From NCBI GenBank assembly GCA_017442865.1, contig JAFRXK010000034.1, positions 1 through 37,013 of the forward strand: a stretch of DNA of 37,013 bases, in the 5' to 3' direction. Source of the stretch: Lachnospiraceae bacterium. GTDB taxonomy: Bacteria > Bacillota > Clostridia > Lachnospirales > Lachnospiraceae. The stretch's first letter is position 1; each line of letters starts with the position of its first letter. The notes under the pieces are model-generated. The model had not been told where the DNA came from and made no database searches. It saw nothing but the letters and a program-made list of their open reading frames with translations. This document shows, in pieces, positions 7,615 through 15,504 of the stretch. The position numbers and the translations under genes were made by a program.

Positions 7615-8265
7615 TTAATCATTCAGCCTCTTAAGCATATCATATACTCTTGAAACTGGCAATCCGACAATATTATTATAATCTCCATCTATACCTTCAA
7701 CAAACGCCGCAAATCTTCCCTGAATACCATAAGCTCCCGCCTTATCCATAGGCTCTCCCGACTCAATATAATTCCAGATTTCTTCATCGGTCATTTCCTT
7801 CACATATACCAAAGTCTTTTCACTAAAGGTTATTATTTTTCTGTCCTCACCAGACTTTTTCACAAGCGTCACCCCTGTGTAAACCTCGTGATTTCTTCCG
7901 CTTATAAGCTTAAGCATCCTGTAGGCATCTTCTTTAGACGAAGGCTTTCCAAGTATTATACCGTCAACAGAAACCACTGTGTCTGCACCGAGTATTATCC
8001 TTGTGTCATCGCAGTCTTCTGCAGTTGCCAGCGCTTTTTGAGCATTATCACAGCCTTCTGCAGTTGCCGGCTCTTTTTGAGCATTATCGCAGCCTTCTGC
8101 CGTTGCAAGTGCTTTTTGTCTTGAAAGTGCCTCAACTATCTTGTCAGGCTCGGTCTCGTCCGTGTACTCTTCAATATTGCTTACAACAACATCATATTCT
8201 ATTCCGATTTGTGATAAGAGCTCTTTTCTTCTCGGTGAGCCTGATGCTAAAATAATTTTGTTCAT
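7615..8265 (-). CDS. maf: Maf family nucleotide pyrophosphatase with internal tandem-repeat insertion
   Basis: House-cleaning nucleoside triphosphate pyrophosphatase (Maf/YhdE fold), historically called a septum formation inhibitor. N-terminal ASGSPRRKELL (substrate-binding loop), ILGADTVV (catalytic Asp region), and YIESGEPMDKAGAYGIQG are all present. At 216 residues it is about 25 longer than usual. The excess is three copies of a 13-residue repeat (type ATAEGCDNAQKAL) between about residues 50 and 85, just before ILGADTVV. Start ATG at 8265 has only a weak purine stretch upstream (AGGA about 15 nt away). It lies 92 bp after the pyridoxamine kinase. The function is retained if the loop is tolerated, which the reading frame suggests. 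Confidence 0.92.
   Translation of the reverse strand: MNKIILASGSPRRKELLSQIGIEYDVVVSNIEEYTDETEPDKIVEALSRQKALATAEGCDNAQKEPATAEGCDNAQKALATAEDCDDTRIILGADTVVSVDGIILGKPSSKEDAYRMLKLISGRNHEVYTGVTLVKKSGEDRKIITFSEKTLVYVKEMTDEEIWNYIESGEPMDKAGAYGIQGRFAAFVEGIDGDYNNIVGLPVSRVYDMLKRLND
8012..8118. repeat. 39-bp in-frame tandem repeat inside maf
   Basis: Units start at 8012, 8051 and 8090, giving two full copies and one of about 29 nt. The core CTTCTGCAGTTGCC followed by CTTTTTGAGCATTATC recurs. The period of 39 is a multiple of three, so copy number can change without a frameshift. Confidence 0.9.
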
Positions 8266-8357
8266 GTTTTTCTATTGATTCCTATCCTTTTATGTTTATA
8301 TTTTTGTATTCAAAATTCTAAGCCTGCACCGGCACATATAGTATCTTAAGGCCAAAG

Positions 8358-9191
8358 TTACTTTAAGGTATGAAGCACCTCTTCAAAGCAGACGCCATCC
8401 TTTACCGGTATATCAAGCTCTATTGATTTTTTAATGCATCTGCTGATAAAGCGCGATGCCTTTTTTACCGACTCTGAAAACTCTACGCCGTTGACTGCAT
8501 CTGCCGAAATAATTGATGCAAATATATCACCTGTGCCAGACCTTTCGGTGCCAAGCTTATGCGAGCGCACTATCTTTGGCTCACTTCCCTTTTCGTAAAT
8601 ATAATTTGCAAGGAAATCACCCTGTATAATGCCTGTAATTACTACCTTCTTTGGTCCCTGCGCAGTTATTTTACACGCCATATCATACAAATCCGAAAGC
8701 TTCCACTTACCGTCATGATACTGCGTGTCGGTAAGCACACACGCCTCCGTCAGGTTCGGAGTAGTAATATCAGCATGCTCAAGCAGCCTCTTCATTGCAG
8801 CGCACATTTCCTTCGTATAGGTTGCATATGTCCTGCCATGGTCTCCCATAACAGGGTCTATCACTACAATCGTATCATCTTCTTTATAATATTCAATAAA
8901 ATCCTTGACAATATCTATCTGCTCCTTTGAACCTAAAAAGCCTGTGGCTATTCCGTCAAAATGTATGCCGAGCTTCTTCCAGTTTTCAATGTACGGAACC
9001 ATCTTGTCTGTATAATCATCAAAAAAATATGTGCTGTAGCCGGTATGATTTGAAAGAATTGACGTAATAAGCGGGCAGCACTGCACCTTTAGTGCTGAAA
9101 TAACAGGAATTTCAACAGCAAGTGAGCACCTTCCGTATCCGGATATATCATTTATTAATGCAATCTTTTTTTGTCTGTATTTAAAACTCAT
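8358..9191 (-). CDS. Pyridoxamine/pyridoxal kinase (PfkB/ribokinase superfamily, PdxY-like)
   Basis: A 277-residue cytosolic kinase of the vitamin B6 salvage type, phosphorylating pyridoxal or pyridoxamine. Seen in the sequence: the start region ALINDISGYGRCSL, substrate-side residues PLITSILSNHTGY, VVIDPVMGDHGRTY, TPNLTEACVLT, and the anion-hole and catalytic motif GTERSGTGDIFASI with the catalytic Asp. These match the PdxK/PdxY group better than ThiD. Shine-Dalgarno is GGAGG about 6 nt before the ATG. It sits 18 bp downstream of thiN in the same direction, so it probably shares the transcript and adds a second cofactor function to the end of the cluster. Confidence 0.88.
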   Translation of the reverse strand: MSFKYRQKKIALINDISGYGRCSLAVEIPVISALKVQCCPLITSILSNHTGYSTYFFDDYTDKMVPYIENWKKLGIHFDGIATGFLGSKEQIDIVKDFIEYYKEDDTIVVIDPVMGDHGRTYATYTKEMCAAMKRLLEHADITTPNLTEACVLTDTQYHDGKWKLSDLYDMACKITAQGPKKVVITGIIQGDFLANYIYEKGSEPKIVRSHKLGTERSGTGDIFASIISADAVNGVEFSESVKKASRFISRCIKKSIELDIPVKDGVCFEEVLHTLK

Positions 9192-9209
9192 CCGGTTCCT
9201 CCATATAAT

Positions 9210-9857
9210 TTAATCTCTTGTCTGAAAGTATATCATAACTCCTGATTTAAACTCAACGCAAGCCCTGTCCTCAACAACTTCATTGCTTATTCCTAAGCTT
9301 GCTCCGCCCTTAAGTGTAAAATTCTCAAGATTATATTTGAAGCCCTTTAGGCAAAGCCCCTTTACATCACTCATAAAAGGAACAAATGAAACAAACCTGC
9401 CAGACATTTTATCCTTTTCTATTACAAACGGTTTGTCCACAAGCTCAATTCTGTTATTTTTATCCCAAATGACACAGACTGCACCCCTAACAAGCGCTTT
9501 ATACATACAATGAATATTGCCAAACAGATGGTCAATTCTGCCTCCGGTTGCACCAAGAATATCTATCCTGTCTGCAGCTTCCTTAAGTGCTATGTCTATC
9601 GCAAGCTCGGTATCGGTTGCATCCTTTATCGGGCTGTGTCTAATTATCGTTACTCTTTTATCATCCGAATAACTGTCAAGAATATTATCATTTGCCGAAT
9701 CAAAATCACCTACAATATAATCCGGCCTGATTTTAAGTGCTGATAACGTTTCTATTCCTTTATCGGCTGCAATAATAATATCATAATCTGTAGCTTTTAA
9801 AAAGGCAGCAGCGAAGGAAATCTCCACACTGCCGCCGGTTATAATCAATGATTTCAT
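9210..9857 (-). CDS. thiN: Thiamine diphosphokinase
   Basis: Cytosolic enzyme that converts thiamine to thiamine diphosphate using ATP. Motifs of the ThiN/TPK family: an early AADKGIE, VGDFDSA, the conserved DATDTELAID, and GATGGRIDH; the C-terminal beta-domain follows (LCLKGFKYNL, SLGISNEV). The likely start is ATG 9857, 6 nt after GGAG; in-frame TTG 9881 and ATG 9869 lie before or within that site. This gives 215 residues, normal for the family. It follows rpe by 50 bp, as in Bacillus and many Clostridia. A 7-bp hairpin (9870-9888) stands immediately upstream of its Shine-Dalgarno. No TPP riboswitch is visible. Confidence 0.93.
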   Translation of the reverse strand: MKSLIITGGSVEISFAAAFLKATDYDIIIAADKGIETLSALKIRPDYIVGDFDSANDNILDSYSDDKRVTIIRHSPIKDATDTELAIDIALKEAADRIDILGATGGRIDHLFGNIHCMYKALVRGAVCVIWDKNNRIELVDKPFVIEKDKMSGRFVSFVPFMSDVKGLCLKGFKYNLENFTLKGGASLGISNEVVEDRACVEFKSGVMIYFQTRD

Positions 9858-9869
9858 CTTATTCTCCAT

Positions 9870-9888
9870 TTCATCCCGCAAGGATGAA
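9870..9888 (-). promoter_or_regulatory. Intercistronic hairpin abutting the thiN ribosome binding site
   Basis: TTCATCC (9870-9876), 5-nt loop, GGATGAA (9882-9888): a perfect 7-bp stem. On the transcript it ends 2 nt before the GGAG of thiN. No U-run follows, so it is not a terminator; it may protect the message or tune translation. Confidence 0.6.
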
Positions 9889-9907
9889 GTATGCAGTTAA
9901 AGCCGTA

Positions 9908-10564
9908 TTAATATTTCGCAAATATCTGCTTGAATTTCTTCGTATTTGCTTCTATATCACCATTAAACACCGCTGAACCGGCAACAATAACATTTGCTCC
10001 GGCATCAAGCGCAAGCGATACATTGTCAGGTGTCATTCCACCGTCAATCTCTATATCAATGTCAAGATTTTTAATCTGTGCAAGTGCCTTGACCTCAACT
10101 ATCTTATCAATGCAGTATGGTATAAGCTTCTGTCCGCCAAAGCCCGGATTTACAGACATGATAAGAACCATATCAAGACTGTCCATAATATATTCTATCG
10201 CGCTTACCGGCGTTGCAGGATTTAATGCAACACAGGCTTTTATGCCTTTTTCCTTTATATGATTTATCGTCCTGTCCAGATGTCTGCAGGCTTCTGCGTG
10301 TACAGTAATAATGTCCGCACCAATCTTAGCAAAATCGTCAATATATCTGTCCGGCTCCTCTATCATAAGATGCACATCAAACACCTTGTCGGTGCTCTTT
10401 CTTATGCTTTTTATAATAGGCATGCCGAATGAAATCTGCGGAACGAACATTCCGTCCATAACATCAAGGTGAATATAGTCTGCTCCCGCCTCGTCAATAA
10501 TCCTTAACTGTTCTCCCAGTATATTAAAATCAGCCGATAATATTGATGGTGCCAAATAAATCAT
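9908..10564 (-). CDS. rpe: Ribulose-phosphate 3-epimerase
   Basis: Pentose phosphate pathway enzyme interconverting ribulose 5-phosphate and xylulose 5-phosphate; cytosolic (beta/alpha)8 barrel, 218 residues, typical length. Family signatures: APSILSADF at the start, HLDVMDGMFVP (catalytic Asp and metal ligands), DVHLMIE, MSVNPGFGGQ, EIDGGMT (second catalytic Asp) and the phosphate-binding VAGSAVF near the end. Shine-Dalgarno GGAGG lies 6 nt before the ATG. It lies 42 bp downstream of rsgA, the usual order in Firmicutes. Confidence 0.97.
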   Translation of the reverse strand: MIYLAPSILSADFNILGEQLRIIDEAGADYIHLDVMDGMFVPQISFGMPIIKSIRKSTDKVFDVHLMIEEPDRYIDDFAKIGADIITVHAEACRHLDRTINHIKEKGIKACVALNPATPVSAIEYIMDSLDMVLIMSVNPGFGGQKLIPYCIDKIVEVKALAQIKNLDIDIEIDGGMTPDNVSLALDAGANVIVAGSAVFNGDIEANTKKFKQIFAKY

Positions 10565-10606
10565 AAATATCCTCCATATCGTTTTACAAATGCTTGTTTG
10601 TCTGTA

Positions 10607-11485
10607 TCAGTATCTCTTAACATTTTTTAATTCATTCAAAAGATTAATGTAGTTATTGTATCTTTTACTGCTAAGCTCTTTTGCAGCCAGCGCTTCCTTC
10701 ACAGCGCAGTCAGGCTCTTTGTCATGAACGCATCCGTTAAATCTGCACTTTCCTTCATATTCCGCAAACTCAGGAAAATAATATCTTAACTGCTCATGCT
10801 CAATATAATCAATGCTCAGCGAGCTAAAGCCCGGCGTGTCCATTACGTATGAATTTTCTCCGACAGGAAAAAGCTCAGAATGTCTTGTCGTATGCTTTCC
10901 GCGCTTTAATTTATCGCTCAGCGAGCCGACCTCCATGTAAGCCTCAGGATTCAGCCAGTTCATAAGAGATGATTTTCCAACGCCGCTCGGTCCTGCCAGA
11001 ACAGTGGTCTTTCCAGCAAAAACATCTCTTAAATTGTCCATATCGTGCTCGTCCTTCACGCTGATAAAGTGAAGCTCATAGCCTGTCGAACAATAAATAT
11101 CCTGAAGCGTCTGAATCAGACTGTCATCAGCCAAATCACTTTTATTGAATATAATTGTGCTTGGTATATCCTGATATTCCATCATAATCAGGAAACGGTT
11201 TAAAAGGTCAAGATTCGGTTCAGGCTCTCTAACTGCAAAAACTATAACCGCCTGGTCGATATTTGCAGCCGCAGGGCGCACTATGCTGTTTTTGCGCTCG
11301 CAAATCTCAACAATATTGCCTGTTCCTTCCGCATCATCAATTATATCAAATATAACGTCATCACCGACAAGCGGCTTTATCTTTTTATTTCTGAAAATGC
11401 CTTTGGCTTTACATTCAAAGACTCTACTATGTCCGTTATGGACATAGTAGAATCCTGCAATACCTTTTATAATTTTTCCGTACAT
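10607..11485 (-). CDS. rsgA: Ribosome small subunit-dependent GTPase RsgA (CpgA/YloQ)
   Basis: Circularly permuted GTPase that acts in late 30S subunit maturation. An N-terminal OB-fold is followed by G motifs in permuted order: G4 NKSD, G1 GPSGVGKSSLMN, G3 DTPGFSS. A C-terminal zinc-binding segment reads CRFNGCVHDKEPDC. The start is ATG 11485, 7 nt after AGGA; an in-frame TTG at 11491 overlaps that site. It starts 10 nt after the pknB stop; in B. subtilis CpgA is a known substrate of the PrkC/PrpC kinase-phosphatase pair, so adjacency is functionally meaningful. An 11-bp inverted repeat lies inside codons about 12-21. Confidence 0.96.
   Translation of the reverse strand: MYGKIIKGIAGFYYVHNGHSRVFECKAKGIFRNKKIKPLVGDDVIFDIIDDAEGTGNIVEICERKNSIVRPAAANIDQAVIVFAVREPEPNLDLLNRFLIMMEYQDIPSTIIFNKSDLADDSLIQTLQDIYCSTGYELHFISVKDEHDMDNLRDVFAGKTTVLAGPSGVGKSSLMNWLNPEAYMEVGSLSDKLKRGKHTTRHSELFPVGENSYVMDTPGFSSLSIDYIEHEQLRYYFPEFAEYEGKCRFNGCVHDKEPDCAVKEALAAKELSSKRYNNYINLLNELKNVKRY
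11424..11450 (-). repeat. Perfect 11-bp inverted repeat inside the rsgA coding start
   Basis: CTACTATGTCC (11424-11434), loop GTTAT, GGACATAGTAG (11440-11450). On the transcript it forms a perfect hairpin some 35-60 nt after the rsgA start codon. It encodes part of FYYVHNGHSRV, so it is constrained by protein sequence as well. Confidence 0.8.
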
Positions 11486-11494
11486 ATACAAATC

Positions 11495-13663
11495 CTACGG
11501 TTCTTCAGGGACTTCAACCACAGGTTCCTCAACAGACGGTGCTTCTGTCTCAACGGGCTGTGTCTCCGTCTCAACAGGCTGTGTCTCCGTCTCAACAGGC
11601 TGTGTCTCCGTCTCCGGTTCAGTTTCAGGCTCCATGCCCTTGCTGATTACGATATTGACCTTTGTACCTGACTGAACGGTTGTGCCCGCTTCCACACTCT
11701 GATTAATAACGCAGCCCATGCTTACATCTACGCCTGAATAATAATCCTCTGTTACCTCTCCAAGCACAAGTCCCTTCTTCTCAAGCTTTTCCTTTGCACT
11801 GTTTACAGTCTCATACTTAAGATTAGGAACCTCAACCTCTTCCTTGCCCTTGCTTACAGTTATATTAATCTTTGTGCCTTCCTTAACAGTACTTCCTGCA
11901 TTTATGCTCTGACTGATAACCAGTCCTTCATCATAATCCGAATACTCTTCGGTTACATCGCCAAGCTTTAGTCCTGCAGCCTTAAGTGCAGTCTCAGCAG
12001 CTGATTTTGTATTTCTTCTCAGTTCAGGCACTGTTACTCTCTTTACGCCTGTGCTTACATATATAACTACAGTGTCTCCAATCTTTGCAATTCTGCCCGG
12101 AGCCGGATCTGTCTTTATAACATAGCCTTCCTCAACACTGTCACTGCTCTCATCCGTGGTAGTAACATTAAGTCCAAGCTCCTTGAGCATATCAGTAACC
12201 TCACTTACTGATTTGCCCTTAACATCCTCAGGCATAACCACTTCATCCGTACCAAGGCTGACTACAACCTTAATAACCGACTGCTTGTTTACAATCTCGC
12301 CCTCTTTAATATCCTGTGAAATAACGCAGTCCTTCTCAACATCCTTTGACTTCTCATATGTTATCTTATATTTTAAATCCAATGCCTCAAGGGTCTCTGC
12401 CATATCCTCAACAGACTTTCCGATAAGCAGCGGCACCTTAACTTCTTTCGCACTGATATCATCACCGCTTACGGATTCATTTGCGGTATTGCTGTGTGAC
12501 CATTTTGAGAAATCCCACCAGTTGCCGTATTTTCCCGCAACAAATATAACAAGGCCGAATATGATAATACCTAAACCTATCATAATACCTGTAAGAATTC
12601 TCTCAAATGACGTATCATCCTCGTCATCATCAGGCTCATCAAGATCAAGATCTGACAGCTCATACTCTTCATCATCACTTATTGATGATGTCTCCTTTGA
12701 TCTGTCTCTGAAATTCTCCTCTGTCACATCATCATCAAGACTGTATCTTTCTATTCCGTTCTTAATATGATTCATCTCCTCATCACTCATAATCTTTGTT
12801 GCTCCCGTAGAATCTATAGGTGATATCTTAACAAAGTCTCCATCAGGGCTTGACATAACCTGCTTTAAATCAGTTATTAATTCAGTAACAGTATTATATC
12901 TTCTCTCCGGCTTCTTCTGTGTACACTTAAGTATGATTTTCTCCAGACTCGTAGGAATCATTGGATCAATCTCCCTAGGCGGAACCATCTCTCCCTGTAT
13001 ATGAAGCAGTGCAACCGATACTGCCGAATCACCGTCAAACGGTACCTTGCCGGTAAGCATCTCATACATGGTAATACCAAGCGAATAGATATCGCTTCTC
13101 TCGTCACAGTAACCGCCTCTTGCCTGCTCAGGTGAAATATAATGCACCGAACCGGCAGTGTTTGAATTGATTGTCTGACCCGTTGCAGCTCTTGCAATAC
13201 CGAAGTCAGTAACCTTTACCATACCGTCCTTTGATAAAATCATGTTCTGAGGCTTAATGTCTCTATGAACAATGTGCTTCTGATGGGCAGCCTCAATACC
13301 CTGTGCAATCTGCATAGTAATATCGATTGATTCTTTTATATCAAGCTTGCCCTTCTGCATGATATATTTCTTTAATGTAATGCCCTCTATAAGCTCCATC
13401 ACTATATAATGGATATTCTCTTCATCCCCTACATCATAAATATTCACAACATTCGGATGGCTTAAACCTGCTGCAGCCTGTGCTTCAGCCTTGAACTTGC
13501 TGATAAATGCTTTATCAGAATTAAATTCCTGCTTAAGCACCTTGATTGCAACATACCTGTTGAGCTTGTGACACTTTGCCTTATAAACATCAGACATACC
13601 GCCTGAGCCTATCTTCTCAAGTATCTCATATCTATTCCCCAAAACCATACCTATTCTTATCAT
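11495..13663 (-). CDS. pknB: PASTA-domain Ser/Thr protein kinase (PrkC/Stk1 family)
   Basis: Membrane eukaryotic-type kinase sensing cell-wall fragments and controlling growth, division and translation; 722 residues. The cytosolic kinase domain (about 12-270) has GSGGMSDVY (P-loop), Lys41, Glu60, HRDIKPQN (Asp135), DFG (Asp153) and SPEQA. An acidic juxtamembrane stretch (about 330-352) precedes one membrane helix (about 356-378). Four extracellular PASTA domains follow (about 406-676), each ending in a VxxxxSKG/SLG-like strand. The last 46 residues are a Glu/Thr/Pro tail with three exact TETQPVE-type repeats. Shine-Dalgarno GGAGG lies 7 nt before the ATG. The prpC stop is 13 nt upstream and rsgA follows after 9 nt. 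Confidence 0.96.
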   Translation of the reverse strand: MIRIGMVLGNRYEILEKIGSGGMSDVYKAKCHKLNRYVAIKVLKQEFNSDKAFISKFKAEAQAAAGLSHPNVVNIYDVGDEENIHYIVMELIEGITLKKYIMQKGKLDIKESIDITMQIAQGIEAAHQKHIVHRDIKPQNMILSKDGMVKVTDFGIARAATGQTINSNTAGSVHYISPEQARGGYCDERSDIYSLGITMYEMLTGKVPFDGDSAVSVALLHIQGEMVPPREIDPMIPTSLEKIILKCTQKKPERRYNTVTELITDLKQVMSSPDGDFVKISPIDSTGATKIMSDEEMNHIKNGIERYSLDDDVTEENFRDRSKETSSISDDEEYELSDLDLDEPDDDEDDTSFERILTGIMIGLGIIIFGLVIFVAGKYGNWWDFSKWSHSNTANESVSGDDISAKEVKVPLLIGKSVEDMAETLEALDLKYKITYEKSKDVEKDCVISQDIKEGEIVNKQSVIKVVVSLGTDEVVMPEDVKGKSVSEVTDMLKELGLNVTTTDESSDSVEEGYVIKTDPAPGRIAKIGDTVVIYVSTGVKRVTVPELRRNTKSAAETALKAAGLKLGDVTEEYSDYDEGLVISQSINAGSTVKEGTKINITVSKGKEEVEVPNLKYETVNSAKEKLEKKGLVLGEVTEDYYSGVDVSMGCVINQSVEAGTTVQSGTKVNIVISKGMEPETEPETETQPVETETQPVETETQPVETEAPSVEEPVVEVPEEP
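11547..11609. repeat. 21-bp tandem repeat encoding the PknB C-terminal tail
   Basis: Three units start at 11547, 11568 and 11589 and are nearly identical (GTCTCAACAGGCTGTGTCTCC, with one base changed in the first). Each encodes seven residues of a TETQPVE tail. Confidence 0.9.
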
Positions 13664-13676
13664 ATAGCAGCCTCCA

Positions 13677-14405
13677 TCACTCTTTAACTACAATCACTGA
13701 AATATTATCGGTTCCGCCATTATAATTCGCCATATGTACCAGCGAAGCGGCACACTCTTCTAAATCATCTTTTCTGTCATTAACTATTTCTTTTATCATC
13801 TCATCAGAAACCATATTTGAAAGTCCGTCTGAACAAAGCAGAAGTATATCGTCTTTATCAAGCTCTGCCTCGAAATAGTCAACGCAAACCCTTGGCGCAG
13901 CACCGACAGCCCTGGTTATCACATTTTTCTTTTGAAAATATGTAGAGCTGTTCTTTTCAATGCTCCCGCTTGCAACCAGTTCATCTACCAGTGAATGATC
14001 ATGAGTTATCTGTCTTATCCCTGAATCATTTATAATATATAACCTGCTGTCACCGACATTGGCGGCGTAAACCATGCCGTCTTTGACAAAGCAAAGCACC
14101 AATGTGGTTCCCATGCCTAAAAGAGCCTCATCTTCACTTGCCTTTTCATAAAGCTCTTTATTGACCTGCTGTATAATTCCGTCTACGGTCTCAATCATAT
14201 TGTCAGATGTATCCGTAGCCTGAATTAATTCAACAATCCTTGTAACTGCATATTTTGATGCGTAGTCTCCTCCGAGATGTCCTCCCATTCCATCTGCAAC
14301 AATAAACAGATTCGGCAGAGCGCCTGTCTCACATGGCAGACTGTATATATAATCCTGATTATTCATACGAAGGAATCCCTTGTCCGTATGAGCAAAAGCC
14401 TGCAT
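13677..14405 (-). CDS. prpC: PP2C-family Ser/Thr phosphatase (PrpC/Stp)
   Basis: Cytosolic Mn/Mg-dependent phosphatase that reverses the PASTA kinase encoded next. Motifs: AHTDKGFLRMNNQD (metal-site start), DGMGGHLGGDYAS, GTTLVLCF, NVGDSRLY, CSDGLSNMV and GGTDNISVIVV, all in the expected order. ATG 14405 is chosen because GGAGG lies 8 nt upstream. A longer frame up to 14495 would add 30 residues that overlap rlmN in another frame and lack family similarity. This gives 242 residues, normal for Stp. It starts 19 nt after the rlmN stop and ends 13 nt before pknB, the standard Firmicutes arrangement. Confidence 0.95.
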   Translation of the reverse strand: MQAFAHTDKGFLRMNNQDYIYSLPCETGALPNLFIVADGMGGHLGGDYASKYAVTRIVELIQATDTSDNMIETVDGIIQQVNKELYEKASEDEALLGMGTTLVLCFVKDGMVYAANVGDSRLYIINDSGIRQITHDHSLVDELVASGSIEKNSSTYFQKKNVITRAVGAAPRVCVDYFEAELDKDDILLLCSDGLSNMVSDEMIKEIVNDRKDDLEECAASLVHMANYNGGTDNISVIVVKE

Positions 14406-14424
14406 GCACACGTCCTCCTTAATA

Positions 14425-15504
14425 TTATTTATTGCTTGCAGATTCATGGTAGCTGCGTCGTAATTGACCACAGGCACCATCGATATCCATTCCAAGTTCT
14501 CTTCTTATAGTAGCATTTATCGAGCATTTTTCAAGTATATTTTTAAATTTCATTATTTTATCATAATTTGTTCTCATAAATTTTCTTTCTTTTACCGGAT
14601 TTACAGGAATGAGATTGACATGACAGTTGCGTCCCTTTAACAGTCCCGCAAGCTCATATGCAATCTCCTCAGAATCATTTACGCCGCTTACAAGGCTGTA
14701 TTCAAAGCTTATTCTGCGGCCCGTCATCCTGTAATAATAATCACATGCATCAAGCTCTTCTTTAATGGTATACTTGTTTGCAATCGGCATAAGAGTCCTT
14801 CTTGTCTCATCATTTGAGGCATGCAGTGACAGCGCAAGTGTTATCTGAAGCTTCTTATCTGCCAGCTCATATATTTTATCCACAAGTCCGCATGTCGAAA
14901 CCGTAATATTTCTGTGACTGATGTTCAGTCCGTTTTCGTCTGAAATAAGCTCCAGAAATCTAAGAAGGTTATCAAAATTATCAAGCGGCTCGCCCGAACC
15001 CATAATAACAATATTTGATACTCTCTCACCTGTAAGCTTCTGAATCCTGTAGACCTGTTCAAGCATCTCGGAAGGGCGCAGATTTCTTACCATGCCGTCT
15101 ATCGTCGAGGCACAGAATCTGCAGCCCATGCGGCAGCCGACCTGCGATGAAATACACACGCTGTTGCCGTGATTATACTTCATCCACACGCTCTCAATAA
15201 CATTGCCGTCATTTAATTCAAAAAGGAATTTCTTTGTTTCATCAAGCTTTGACGTTCTGACATCCACAGGATGGACGCAGACAAGCTCATATCTTTCCTT
15301 CAGTCTTTCCCTCAATGCTGCCGAAAGATTAGTCATCTCATCAAATGATGTGACAAGCTTTTTGTGCAGCCAGTCGTAAATCTGGGCAGCACGGAACTTC
15401 TTCTCGCCTAATGCCTCAATATCTTCTTTTAATTCCGCAAGATTTAATGATTTAATATCTGTCAGTTCCGCAAGATTTAATGATTTATTATCTGTCTTAT
15501 CCAT
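14425..15504 (-). CDS. rlmN: 23S rRNA (adenine2503-C2)-methyltransferase RlmN
   Basis: Radical SAM methyltransferase modifying A2503 of 23S rRNA (and A37 of some tRNAs). The 4Fe-4S motif is CRMGCRFC (Cys124, Cys128, Cys131); VIMGSGEPLDN, EYSLVSGVNDS and NLIPVNPV follow, with the conserved catalytic Cys in DGACGQLR near the end. Length 359. The N-terminus is odd: an 11-residue unit (DNKSLNLAELT / DIKSLNLAELK) is repeated in tandem before the usual KEDIEALGEKKFRA start. ATG 15504 is supported by GAGG 7 nt upstream and overlaps the rsmB stop by one base (TGATG), implying coupled translation. Confidence 0.96.
   Translation of the reverse strand: MDKTDNKSLNLAELTDIKSLNLAELKEDIEALGEKKFRAAQIYDWLHKKLVTSFDEMTNLSAALRERLKERYELVCVHPVDVRTSKLDETKKFLFELNDGNVIESVWMKYNHGNSVCISSQVGCRMGCRFCASTIDGMVRNLRPSEMLEQVYRIQKLTGERVSNIVIMGSGEPLDNFDNLLRFLELISDENGLNISHRNITVSTCGLVDKIYELADKKLQITLALSLHASNDETRRTLMPIANKYTIKEELDACDYYYRMTGRRISFEYSLVSGVNDSEEIAYELAGLLKGRNCHVNLIPVNPVKERKFMRTNYDKIMKFKNILEKCSINATIRRELGMDIDGACGQLRRSYHESASNK
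15433..15498. repeat. 33-bp tandem duplication at the 5' end of rlmN
   Basis: TTCCGCAAGATTTAATGATT occurs at 15433 and again at 15466, with the rest of the 33-bp unit nearly identical. It is in frame and duplicates 11 N-terminal residues. Confidence 0.9.

Noticed and set aside
9858..9907. TPP riboswitch before thiN
   Set aside because: The gap is only 50 bp and lacks the conserved CUGAGA and ACCUG-type elements; only a 7-bp hairpin is present.
12156..12770. 204-codon plus-strand open frame
   Set aside because: Antisense to the PknB juxtamembrane and PASTA coding region; Ser/Thr-rich low-complexity product mirrors the acidic codons on the other strand, and no ribosome binding site is present.
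13677..14495. Longer PrpC starting at 14495
   Set aside because: The extra 30 residues overlap rlmN coding sequence in another frame; a GGAGG lies 8 nt before the internal ATG at 14405, where family similarity begins.
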